Assembly (NCBI GenBank): GCA_002189035.1
Contig: NEEC01000010.1
Location: 2,604,001 to 2,668,000, forward strand
Source: Utricularia gibba
Taxonomy: Eukaryota; Streptophyta; Magnoliopsida; Lamiales; Lentibulariaceae
Direction: 5' to 3'
DNA: 64,000 bases
Under the pieces are notes generated by a model. That model saw only the letters and a program-made list of their open reading frames with translations, was not told where the DNA came from and searched no databases. Positions 27,878 to 39,610 of the stretch are shown piece after piece; within the stretch, counting starts at the first letter, position 1; every line of letters begins with the position of its first letter. The position numbers and the translations under genes are program-made.

Positions 27878-29478
27878 TCAACCACTTCGGAGGGCTGCCA
27901 ATCTCTTCTCCAGATCATCCTCTACACTTGAACTGGAAAAGGGCAAAGACCAACTGATATCGATATGCATCCACTTATCAATCAAATGCTGGAAAATTAA
28001 ATCTCAAGAGTATGGGAGGATGTACCTGGCAGCGTCTTCTGTTCTCTTTCCAGCAAGTTTACCTTTGGGCGCAGCAGACAACTGTTATGGATCCAACAAG
28101 GCATATTAAGTTTACTGATAGGCGGAGTTTGCAATCTCGTGCTTTTCAGGATTAAACTAACCTGTGAGGCGATATCAACGCCGATTTCATCCAGCACCTG
28201 GAGTTTTTTGTTTTGTTTGAGTTAGTGAGTGTGCAGAAGACAAAGATTGAGGCGCAATGTCTTGAGCTACAACGGCAAAACAAATACCTGATTGGTCAGC
28301 TCTTCAGTTTCATCTTCAGCCTCATCATTATCAAGAACATCATCTATGGCATCCGCCATCATCTCGGCCTATGAGAACAAATCCACCATAGAAGAAGATG
28401 AAGCACAAACCAAACGGAAAAAATTGGTGTTGATTTGACAGGAAAAATAGGTATGTCTTGCTTGAGATTGTAGCCAGAACTCACAGTCATATCCATTTGT
28501 GCTGATTGCTTCTGGAATTCTAGAATAACTTTGGCCTGCTTTTCCGGGGCCATTTGCTGCAAGAAAAGATAATGATAAAAGGGTAAATGGGAACATTATG
28601 CTAGCATGCCAGAAAATCTCAGATATAAACAATGTGATGGCAGCTCCCTCGGAACAATTGATCCACAGACCCCATACGAAAAGTGAATATAAACATGCGA
28701 GATAACATTTATCAAGTTTAAGTTCTAACCTTATTCATTGCTCCTATTGCTTTACTAGCACCCTTCATCGCAGATGAAACAGATGTCTGAGCAGACATGG
28801 CCTGCAAAGAAATTTGTCTGTTTAATCCACCCAGCTTAAACATGAAATCTGAATAATGTTGGCAGGTTTAGTCTTTCTACCTGTGTGTGGGTTGCTATAC
28901 CTCTCATCTGTGCTCGACTACCCTGTAAATTGGCTATTTGTTGCCGAAGCCTGACCAGTTGCCGAGCAAGAATTTTGGTGGCTGCCTGGAAAACACAGTT
29001 GGCGCTAAGAGTATCTAAATAAGATAGTGCTGCCTGTATAGAGCAAAGCTGACCTCATTTCCTGTCTTAGCCGTTCTCTTTATTTCAGCTACAAGCTTCT
29101 TTTCCTGCAATTTGAAAAAAAGTATCGCATCAACTTTACACCAATCAACGAGAAAATTAAGTAATTAGCCAATCATCAAGTTTGCATACCTCTAGCTGCA
29201 ACGCATGTATTTCCCTCTCAATCCCTGGGACAAATCAGGGGATAAATCAACACACGTAACCTCGCAAAATCCTAAAACAACCACAATTCAAATGCCAGAA
29301 CAGGAAGGGTAAAACCAAACCTCGTGTTGCATTGGCCAAATCTCGCTTACTCTCCCGGAGAGTCTCTGCAACAGATCGGACCAAAGTTTACTATATGGAA
29401 AAATTCCAAATGAATCAAACATGACAGACTCATCAAAACCAAACCTTTGGGTGTGGGTTTCCGGGAGAAGATGTTCAT
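27878..29478 (-). CDS. VPS2.3: ESCRT-III subunit VPS2 homolog 3 (CHMP2-type)
   Basis: Eleven small minus-strand exons: 29478-29445, 29365-29321, 29224-29190, 29104-29054, 28985-28881, 28801-28730, 28556-28485, 28368-28288, 28197-28162, 28081-28026 and 27932-27878. They give 213 residues, against about 210 for Arabidopsis VPS2.3. The protein begins MNIFSRKPTPKETLRESKRD. Its basic N-terminal half forms the Snf7 helical hairpin (KRTAKTGNEAATKILARQLV, LQGSRAQMRGIATHTQ). The acidic C-terminal half (DNDEAEDETEELTNQVLDEI) ends in a MIM1-like motif, LEKRLAALRSG, for the VPS4 ATPase. ESCRT-III sorts ubiquitylated membrane cargo into multivesicular bodies. Every intron phase agrees. The gene converges with CKL. 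Confidence 0.94.
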
Positions 29479-30346
29479 GCTCGGAGAATCCGTGCAGAAT
29501 GCAGGTTCAAGGTTTCTGCGTCCTCGGGAACGGGAATTCCGCTGCAAATTGCAAGCCCTTATTCCTGGTGCTTAACGCTGCTTACCGCTTCTCTCAACAC
29601 TTAATTAACACGCCATCTCCCCTTCATCCCCATCAATTCTCGAATTCAAAGTGCTTGTCTTTTGCGCGTGCATTTTGACTCCCTCCCAGTCTCTGTGGAT
29701 GATTGCAGGGTGCAGGCCTGCAGTGGTGAACGTATTCACATGCGACACATGGCCCAGGCCCAATAAGACCCACACAACACCAGCCCAATAGGATTTGACC
29801 TACTTATTCTTTCTAAATAAACTATAAATCAGAGAATACAAATATTTTTAATATAAAATCTTATATGAATATAAGATCTTTAATTTCAACAAATAGAAAT
29901 AGCATGTATATACTTGATATAAGAGTTTAGAGATTTTTCATATAAAATAGGTCATAAGGATGAAATGGGTAAAAACTTTTCTATTGTAATTTAATATATT
30001 TGAATTGAATTGAAGGAAAGGGATGAGGATTATTTTTCAAAATTAGCCCATCAACACAAAAAGAATTCATTTTATTGTAATTTGAGGTGACGTCAAGTAA
30101 TACGTCATGGAGTACGATGTTGTCTCTTCAATTTTTGTTAAATTTGATTTAGTAACTTATTGTAATTAACGCATGGGTCGATAGTTGACCGGTTAATTGT
30201 TGACCAGATTCTGGGCCCCACATACGATAATAAGAATATTCCTGCAAAAATAAAGCAGCATAACGGACAAACCAAGATTTATTTTTCAAGAAGGCGGGGA
30301 ATTTGGACTGAAACCTAGACGCTGTGTTCTGCTGCGCGTTACCGAA
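29479..30346. other. Divergent intergenic region VPS2.3 / PCS1
   Basis: Upstream region of both genes. A tandem pair of GGCCCA (site II on the minus strand) lies at 29751-29762; the rest is AT-rich. No coding sequence was recognised. Confidence 0.55.
29751..29762 (-). promoter_or_regulatory. Tandem site II elements (TGGGCC x2)
   Basis: Two abutting copies of GGCCCA on the plus strand read TGGGCC on the minus strand, about 275 bases ahead of the VPS2.3 start. Site II elements are bound by TCP factors in housekeeping promoters. Confidence 0.5.
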
Positions 30347-32957
30347 ATGGCAGTAGCAGGATTGTACCGCCGGATCCTCCCGTCCCCTCCTGCCGTCGAT
30401 TTCTCTTCGTTGGAAGGCAAGGTAACTCCGATCGCGGTTTCGCGATCCGAACCTTGATCTTGTTGTTTATGGCGTGAGTGTTTCCGAGGTCATGCTCTTA
30501 TCATTTGTGACGTTTGAGTTTTTTTTTTCTCTATTGACTGAGCAATTATTTTGTTGTGTTATTTCTGGTTTACTTGTCATATGAAGGGATTTAAAGCAAT
30601 GCACTTGGGTTGTTTTTTTTTTTTTTTTTTTCTGCAGAAGCTTTTTCTAGAGGCCATTCATGAAGGAACTATGGAAGGGTTTTTCAAGTTGATTTCGTAT
30701 TTTCAGACACAATCTGAACCTGCTTACTGTGGTCTGGCTAGCCTTTCTATGGTCTTGAATGCCCTTGCGATCGATCCGGGAAGAAAGTGGAAAGGTGAAC
30801 AATGCTTAAAATGAGATTAGTGTTTTCATCTTCTTTCCCGGTTGAAAATTCAGTTTTTCCTTATATATTTCTGACAACTTAGGACCCTGGAGATGGTTTG
30901 ATGAAAATATGCTGGATTGCTGTGAGCCTTTAGAGAAGGTTAAGGAAACAGGCATCTCCTTTCGGAAAGTTGTGTGCTTGGCTACCTGCGCTGGAGCTAA
31001 AGTTGAGGCCTTTAACGCAAATCAGAGCACTATAGATGCGTTTAGGAATTATGTTTTGAATTGTTCTTCGTCAGGTGATTCTCACGTGATTGTATCCTAT
31101 AACAGAGGCACTCTTAAGCAGGTCATTCTGAACATCTAGTATTCAAATCATCTGAAAACTTCTGTTGTTGCCCAAGTGAATTCTCCTTTCATGAAATATA
31201 CATAAATGTGCCAGCAACCTTTGCCTCTTTTTTTTTTTTATGTTTGTACATTTATAATATGTTTCATTCCAAGTACTTCGACCTGATTGTTTTTTCACCT
31301 TGAAATGTGCTTTGTAATTATCGGCCCTCTACCTGATTATTAAGCGAATTATTTTCAACGCAGACTGGAACAGGCCATTTTTCTCCAGTTGGGGGATATA
31401 GTGTGAAAAAGGATATGGCTCTCATTCTAGATACCGCACGGTTTAAATACCCTCCTCATTGGGTTCCACTTACTCTCCTCTGGGATGCTATGAGTACAGT
31501 AGATGAGTCAACAGGAAAGCAACGAGGGTATGCACACTGACTTTTGTTTATTCGTAGACTTTTGGCATTCCAACTAGCAGAATCGTTTTTTCATCATGCT
31601 TAAGCCTCCTAAAAAATTCCTAAGGTTTTAAAAATTATTGCCATTTCATGCCATTGACATGGCTGAATTTTTTCTAAGATTTTCTATCTAACATTTCATT
31701 ACCTATATTATCAGGTTCATGGTTCTTTCTAAGAACCAGACAGTCCCATCTTTGTTGTATACTCTGGTATGTTTTTGTTTTTCATTCCGCATCTTAAGTA
31801 TATGATGCTATTGAATATAAATTCCAGATCTCCAGATACTTATCTTGTTGGGATAAGTTGATTTATTGTATGAGTTGATGCCATCTTGAAGTTTTGATTT
31901 CAGATTTATATCTTAATTCCTTTCCTGTGGTCCAGAGTTGCAAGCATGAGAGTTGGATTAGCACTACTAAGTATTTGATGGATGATGTTCCAGCATTATT
32001 AAGCTCAGGCTTAGTGAAGGATGTCCGAGGCATTCTTTCAACTATTTTCACATCCCTTCCTCCAGATTTTTCTGAGCTTATTAAGAGGGTGGTAGAAGTT
32101 CGTTGGCAGGAGGATGGAGCACAAGTTCTGAGCGAAGAAGAGAAAGGAAGGATTAACATCAAGGCAAATGACTTGGCAATTTAGTTGCATCTTACATGCT
32201 TCTCACTTTCTTCTACCTGAATTGGCTGTTTTTGTGCCTTGTTTCAGGAGGAAATTTTAAAGCAAGTAAAGAAAACCAGCCTCTTCAAGCATGTAGCTTA
32301 TGTCTTACAGTCAGAGGAGCTCGCAGAACTCGTGAATTGCAAATTTTGCAATCGAGATACCTTGCCCAATGTAGCGGCTAGTGCATGTTGTCAAGGTGCA
32401 GGGATCCCAATGGAGAAATCTAGGACGTCAGAGAGGCTTTCCTACCGGGATGCATGTGTTAGATGCTATAGTGCTACCACTAATGGGAACAAGAATGTAG
32501 TGGTACTATCTGGAACAGTTGCTGGCACGGGGACTCAAGGTTTAGATGTCCTTGTCCCTCTCTCCCAAACAGTGTGCAACAACTGCAAAACTGGATCAGA
32601 ATTGTATTCCTCCGGTATACATCCACACAGCCCTGATGTCTTGACAGCACTTTTATTTGCATTGCCCCCGCAGACATGGTCTAGTATCACAGACAAAAAG
32701 GTTTTAGATGATATCTCTGCGCTAGTTTCTACAGAAGACCTTCCCCTGTTACTTCAAGAAGAGGTATATATATTCATATACCTGATATGCATATCTTTCA
32801 CAATGAATATTTGTGACAGGGTTCTTATTTTGTTTTCAAATCTGGGCTTAGCTGACTCATAATGTCGCAGGTTCTGCATTTGAGAAACCAGCTCCTCATG
32901 CTTAAGAACTGCAAGGACGACAAGACTGAGACAACCTCAGCGCCGTACTCCCATTGA
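30347..32957 (+). CDS. PCS1: Phytochelatin synthase (glutathione gamma-glutamylcysteinyltransferase)
   Basis: Eight exons: 30347-30421, 30638-30794, 30883-31121, 31364-31527, 31715-31766, 31936-32163, 32248-32763 and 32871-32957, giving 505 residues (Arabidopsis PCS1 has 485). This cytosolic papain-like enzyme joins gamma-Glu-Cys units from glutathione into phytochelatins when Cd, As or Zn is present. The catalytic triad is intact: Cys56 in [14 protein letters not shown] (same number as in Arabidopsis), His in [11 protein letters not shown] and Asp in [15 protein letters not shown]. The C-terminal metal-sensing half keeps Cys pairs (CKFCNRD, ACCQG, CNNCK). The donor of the intron after exon 6 is GC (AAG|GCAAAT at 32164). 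No frame break is seen, so the gene should be functional. Confidence 0.96.
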
Positions 32958-33966
32958 CAACAACAGTACATATTTTACAGTACTTTTGGGAAATCCAGTG
33001 CTTGGTGAGCCAACCAGGGGCATGCAATCGGGTGGAAACTGAAATATACCGCATGCGTTTATAGAGTATATTTTTTATGCCACCATCCTTGATAAAAGGG
33101 TTGAATTTTGCTAGTTAAATTTCAAAGAGGTTCTTAGATCTTAAGTATCTTAGAGAAAATTGGTGATACATGGTTTTCACAAATATTAATCTGTGAAATA
33201 CCTCATGATATTTTGTCAAATTATATCATTTGATTTTTATGTGTTATTTGGATCAAATGTATATTTTCAATATCTTATGTAAGTGTAGACGACAAGTGAG
33301 AAAAAATTATATGGGAGTTATAGTATTGTTAAATTATATGTTTAAAATGCATATTCTGATTGATAAATTTATGTAGAATAGATGAAAAAGTACGTAAAAC
33401 TTGTTTTATTTACGCAAGTTTGAAACTGTAATAAAAATATTAAAAATACATTAAGTTGGAATGCGATAATTAGAATGAAATTAGAAAGAAAACTCCCATG
33501 CACAAACTATGGTTGTTAAATGAAAATGAGGATAGATGTATAAAACATATTCACCAATGTTTCAAAATCAAATTTAATCAATTTCTCCATTAATTCATTA
33601 TTAAATCAAATTCAAAATAGAATGAGTGTGAATTTAATCAAATCTAAATTTGAATTATCCTGAATTTTAAAACATGCAAGTAAACACTCAACAGTGCTTT
33701 CTGAGTATCAAAATACCTTTTTCTTTATTGCCATAGTCTCGATTCCAAATGATTCTAGCTTACAATAACTGGGTTTTTTTTTTCACGAATCGGCGTCCCT
33801 CTTCATAAGAAGACAGGGAAAAAGCGAGCAGGCTCGATTGTGGCCGTAGCCTCGTGTGTGAGGTACCTGCATCAATGCCTGATACTGAAAGGCTCATGTC
33901 TGAAGGAAATATGGTTTGAAGATCCGGAAGAACTTACATGGTTCATGTGGAAAGGGCAGTGGAGGC
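32958..33966. other. Convergent 3' region PCS1 / PSAT1, AT-rich
   Basis: About 1 kb with both 3' UTRs and AT-rich filler. I see no gene or clear mobile element. Confidence 0.55.
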
Positions 33967-36900
33967 CTATACATAACGCAACAAGAGATCAGCAGATGAA
34001 TTTCTTAGCCTGCAGCTTTGCCCAAGATGAACATCTCCAAAAACATATCTGCACAGTCATCTTGATATGATCAAACGTGGATTGTGATTGGCATTCCTTG
34101 TTTAAAGAAAAGAATGTACCTGTATTCACAATCTTCAGGCCATGCGCATCTAGCTCTTCCATAGTCCCAATAGCAATCCTCATCTCGGAGGGGTCCACGA
34201 GTAGCTGTTCACGGTAGAAGAAAAGAGTTGATGAAAACGGTGAGAGAAGATACAGGGAAACGGACACAATAGCAACCTTTGGTGACAAATTTAGATTTTC
34301 GGTCAGGATGATTGTCATGCCACATCTCAAGCCAGAGCTCCCTCATCAAAACTGAAGATCTGACTATGTTCCGATGATTTGCTGCAATGACGCAACGTGT
34401 TAGGCTAAAGGTTTGCAGGAATTGAAAAACTATGGAATGCAGAACGAGTCCCTTTGTGATGAAAGATGTAATGAATCTCAGATTATAATAAGCTTACTCT
34501 TATCAAGCTCCCAAACTGCAGTTCTCTTTCCTGAAAGACTTTCACTGTCTTCATAGTAGGTTATGTACTTCACCCTTGGGGATCGTGTCATGTTAGGAAT
34601 TACATCCATTTCAGGTTGATGCTCAACATCGAATTGCACTTGGACATCTGAACCATTGTGTTCCGACTGCGGAGTCAATGCAATGAAACTCTTCAAACCA
34701 GGGTTTAACATGGTATATCATGTGAATGCTGTGAAAGGGATCTCAAAATATATAGCCATCAAAGATTATTTATATCTGCTTTGTGCACAAAGCAGACCAA
34801 CTCAATGCAAGTTGAGAAAAGATAGGATTACTGAAACAGAATCAGCTGACATATCAGCTACTCCACAGATCCAAGCAGATAAAAGTAGAAAGGACTAAAC
34901 ACAACAGATTTCAATAAAAACCTGAGGAGCTCTCGTTATGTTGACTTTTGATCCTAACCAGTTCTTGCACCACGAGAGGGAATTGTACGGTACCTTAAAT
35001 CAGATTTACATAAGAAAAGGAACGGCATCAATAACAAAACAAATATGATGCCCCTGATTCACATTGTCTCAATCCCTGATAAATGACATAGATAAAACCA
35101 CAAAATATATGTACTTAAAATACCGTCTCATCCCCACTTGCAGCACCAGGATTTCCTTCAACCAGATTCCCTGACCTAAAAAGTCGATGTTAAGATATTC
35201 AAACTGTTTTCCCACAAACCTGTCAGCACGAGTGATAGAAAATATATATATACTATTTTCCATTCCATGATGAGTTCACGTGAGGTATTTCCATTTACTG
35301 AATGATGATGTGAAAGGTGTAATGTAAGACCTCAATAAATATAGATGTTTACATCTTCATACCATATTGCTCAGACGTGATGGTAGTCACCTGGAATATA
35401 AGGATCCTTCAATCTCATATATTACGTCTGTTATCATCCAATTATCAGGGTAAGGCTTTCTGCTTGGTGCAAAATAGTAGCCAACCTGCTTCATGGAACT
35501 ATGTACAGTAAAAAGTCTAGTAAAGAAGATAAAAGGGAGCAAAGTTTAAGAACATTTCTTTAAATGTGCCTAAGAAATTGACATCGAACAAAATATGTCA
35601 GTATACCTCGGTTTTCAAATCTATACCATATATGCAGAAGATATTCTTTAGAGGGGGTCTATCCCAAGGTGTCAAGGGATTTAGAACTGGATCATCATGA
35701 TACGATCTGAAATGCAAGTGAAATGGCAGCATTAAAAACAATTAGCTAATTCATGTATCCATGTTCGTCAACTTAAAACAGAAAGTCAAACTCATGTTTC
35801 TAGATCAATTTAAATTAGTATAATAGGTAATAACTAATTTATACACTAAAATACTTACTCTTTCAATTGATATAAGATCCTTTTGGTGTCAGGGTCATGG
35901 TCAATTATAGATTGGAAGAAAGTCCCATCTGACACTTCACGTGCAGTGAAGGATGTTTGAGTGGGGAATTCACATTCAACGTTGGTTGTGTTAGCCTCTG
36001 CTATGTCTACAGAAGAAGGGAAAGCTACAACTCCTGGAAATACAGCATGATTATATTGATCCGTCAATGAAAATGGCTCTTGAATGCGAAGTATGATATC
36101 ATACCTTGAGTTGAAGGAATTTCTATGTTGACAACATTTGTCGGCCAACCAGAATATTTTGATTGAAACTCTCGCTCGTCACAAAGGTAGACAAGATAAC
36201 CCTTTTGCCTTACTGTTGAGAAATGTTTTAAGTACGTGTGCTCTGTTTTACAATGTTTAGAAAACGGCATCATCCATACTGAAGAAGCAAAGGAATTGAA
36301 CATTACTCGCGCAGTTCCCTGATGGTATGCAGAAAAACATTATTTTTGTAAGAGCTTGGTAATTAAGGACAAAGAATAGATCACATTCTTCGACAACTTC
36401 ATATTACATGAAAGTGAGACTACTTTATTGAGAACATTTGTCTACATAATGAAATTCTCCATGAAAAACGAGTAACACGATGCATGCAATCCCAATGAAT
36501 TGTAAGTTAACAAGACTGGCACAGGAAGTGGTTAGCCTCATTAGACATGTGCTTGAAAACGTTAGGAAAACATGAACAAAAATTCCACAAGGAGTTCAGC
36601 AAAATACGAAGAATTCCAAGCAATGAAACACATCCTCTAAATTAATGTGAAAATTGCATGAACCTCAGATACAGGTAGACCAAACGTACATCCCGATAAT
36701 GTTGCCTTGATAGTCTCAACGGCACCGAGGAGTGGAGCTCCTAAAGCAAATTTAAAAGGACGGTCACAATTATCGTATGGTTACTAGCTGGGTGGTTTAA
36801 TCTCCTAGCAAAAGCAAGTCACATACCCACAGCAAAATATGCATGGATATGTTGGTCTAGCCACAATATATACTTTTTAGGAGCAATTTCAAGTTTCAAC

Positions 36901-38230
36901 CACTCCAAGAAATATCTGAAGACATTGTTTCCCAAGGAGTGAGCAAAAACTATTGATGGAGCACCACGTAGTTTCAATGCAGTTTCAAAAGTCAACCTGC
37001 AAACCAAGCAGATTCTTTCTTAAAAATTCAATAGAAAACATGCATTGGACTTGCTTATTTTTTAGTACCAGTATTAAAAAAATGCAATCTAAAAGTATAA
37101 TCCATAAGTTCATGTTATAACGACTTAAATAACTAAGGCATATCTTTGGAGCAACTGGAAAAAAAAAACTGATCATAAAATCTTCTCATGAAATTGATCA
37201 AAACTAGAAGTTGACATCAAGAACCGAATGTAAAAGAGAAGAATGCCGTAAGGAAATACTTCAACTTATGGAAATAGAGATCTCGCTCCTCTAGTTTGGA
37301 AGGTGACAGCCTCCAATCATATGGGACTGCAATTATAGCATTCGCCTCTATCCCAAACTCGATGCACCATTTGACCCATTCTTTCCACACAGAAGAAAGT
37401 GGACCTGCAAGATGTGATGCGACAACAAACCATCTTATGAAGTTACGGCAATGCCTATTAAAACATGTTTTTTAATACTCAACATATCATAAAAGAAGAT
37501 AAAAAAAAATTTAGTTCCAACACTTGAAGTCGGAAGTAGACGGTAGTTGGCACCAAAAGTGATATGTGATCGCATATTACTGTGTTGAAGGATCAACAAA
37601 GTAACCTTCCGGTACACAGGCTATACTTGCCAAAACTTTTGTAGAGACAGAATGACTCAGACTTCAACCTCTGCATTGTGCCCCAAAAAACCATAAACTT
37701 ACCAGTAATATATCCTGGATCAAGCTCAGTGATGGCAGAGAGACCGCTATCAGGACGGGACTTGCATTCGGGATGGTCTTCCTGGCTATATGGATCCAGC
37801 AACATGCATTTCAACCAGCAATTTACAGCAGAAAGAAGCTGAAAAACACTCATCAGCAAGAACTAAACAAAGTATCACTAAAAACTGGCACTATCCACAA
37901 AAAGAAACAGAGGAAAAGAAAATCGAATGCAATCAAAACATTAAAATTTCCCAGAAAGACGGAAACCAAACCAACACCACGCATTAACTGTACGCATACT
38001 TTGGTTGTGTCAAGCCAGACCAAATCGAGGGGATTGAAATCAAGTGGAGAATACGGACAGTCCAAAATCGACCAGGCTCTCAGCTGCGTTGAAGCGAAGC
38101 CAGGGATGATTATTCCCGATAGCTTTCTGAAATCCGCGGAGTCATCGCATTCCCCGACGCCGCCGACGGCTGCCGGAATCAGGAGGATGAGGAAGGTTGT
38201 TTCCATAAGGATGATGAAGCGCCGTCTCAT
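33967..38230 (-). CDS. PSAT1: Phospholipid:sterol O-acyltransferase (LCAT-like)
   Basis: Fifteen minus-strand exons: 38230-38000, 37838-37703, 37404-37260, 36996-36827, 36740-36664, 36318-36105, 36033-35859, 35706-35607, 35485-35391, 35175-35124, 34993-34922, 34666-34498, 34381-34277, 34204-34120 and 34048-33967. They encode 635 residues, against about 633 for Arabidopsis PSAT1. The enzyme moves an acyl group from phospholipids to sterols, making sterol esters at the ER. A hydrophobic N-terminal anchor precedes the LCAT fold: IIIPGFASTQLRAW, VPYDWRLSP, the nucleophile elbow IVFAHSLGNN, YSGWPTNVVNIEIPS, the SGDETVPYNSLSWC segment and a Cys-rich C-terminus (CYWDYG, CAWPEDCEYR). All phases agree and no stop interrupts the frame. 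An in-frame ATG at 38206 is an alternative start. Confidence 0.94.
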
Positions 38231-39610
38231 CGTGTTTGGACCCGGTCCGGGAGCCTGGAGTTTGGACTGACAAGTGACAACGACGGTAAGCCGGAAATTT
38301 GACTTCGACAAATGCAAACCGCGGTTGAGAAGGAAATTACAAACATACCCTTCCCATGAGCTTGGGTTACCCACATCCTTGGTGCCTGAAAATTGAAAAT
38401 ATGAACGTATTTTCAGGTTTTGTTTGAATTAAAATTCACTCGTTTATTTATAAATTAATCCAAAAAATTACATCTAATTCAACCTATTGAAAAAAAATTC
38501 AATCTAAAATAATCAAAAAATAGATTGAATAATATCTTAAAATATCGTTTTCATTTCGAACCAAAACAATACATTAATTGGATGAATTAAAAAGTGATAG
38601 AGATTGTATGAAAAAAATGATCATTATATATATAAATTTCTTATTTGAATGTCTGACGTAGAAATCGACAATTCATTAGCAAATTTTATAAATGACCCAA
38701 AAAACATAACTTTATGAAAAAAGAAACTTTCGGTCCCCTGGGCAACGAGCCGTTTTTTTCCCATTAAGTCGAAAAAGCTAAGAATCAAGGGACTGCATTT
38801 TCATTTTAATTACTTTTTCAAAGTTAGACTCTTTTAAAAATTATTATTTTTTAAAGCCCACTACTTTTCAAGTGAACCTATTTGATCCACTTTTCAAGTC
38901 ATGGCCAATTTTTTCCACCAGCCTACTTTTCTAATAAATTGATCTGGATATTGAATTTCATGTCATTTCCGAGTCAATGATTCCGAATGCAGTTTCAAAT
39001 GAAACGGTTTTGTTTTAGATATGAACGAAATTTTCAACTAACAATAAAACATATTTTTTAATAATAAAAGTGTTTTTAAATCTTTTTTTTTTATGCATTG
39101 AGCGTGGGCTTAATAAAACGAGGTGAATTAATATTGAGACTGCGATTGATACTTGTAATCAGATATTAGTATGTTTAAATATAGTATAATTAGTATCTTA
39201 CTTTATATTATCAAATATTCAAAAATATATATACTGATATAGATATATATAATCCACATATTCAAAAAAGTATTATGTAATTAATGCACATCCATCTAGT
39301 AAACAATTAAGTAGCACATTCTATCTTAAGATATACAGCTATAATAAGGTTTCATGCTGCCTACGTGTGAATACAACCACCCCGTGGGGTGGGGACCACA
39401 GACGTAAATGGGGAAAGAAAAAGTCCAGTGCACAAGTCTACGTTCACTCCCTCCGGTCTTCGTTCCCAGGCCGCCGAGTTTGAACACGTACGTGAAAAGA
39501 GCTGTCTTGAGATGAAACGCCCATAAGCGCGGAAGGAAGGATTTGTGTTTCTCCATTAGGAGCCCTACGATTTGCAGTAGGCTTCCGTTTACCCGATTCA
39601 GGTGGCAGCA
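38231..39610. other. Divergent intergenic region, strongly AT-rich
   Basis: Promoters of PSAT1 (-) and the receptor kinase (+). No coding sequence or defined repeat was recognised. Confidence 0.55.
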
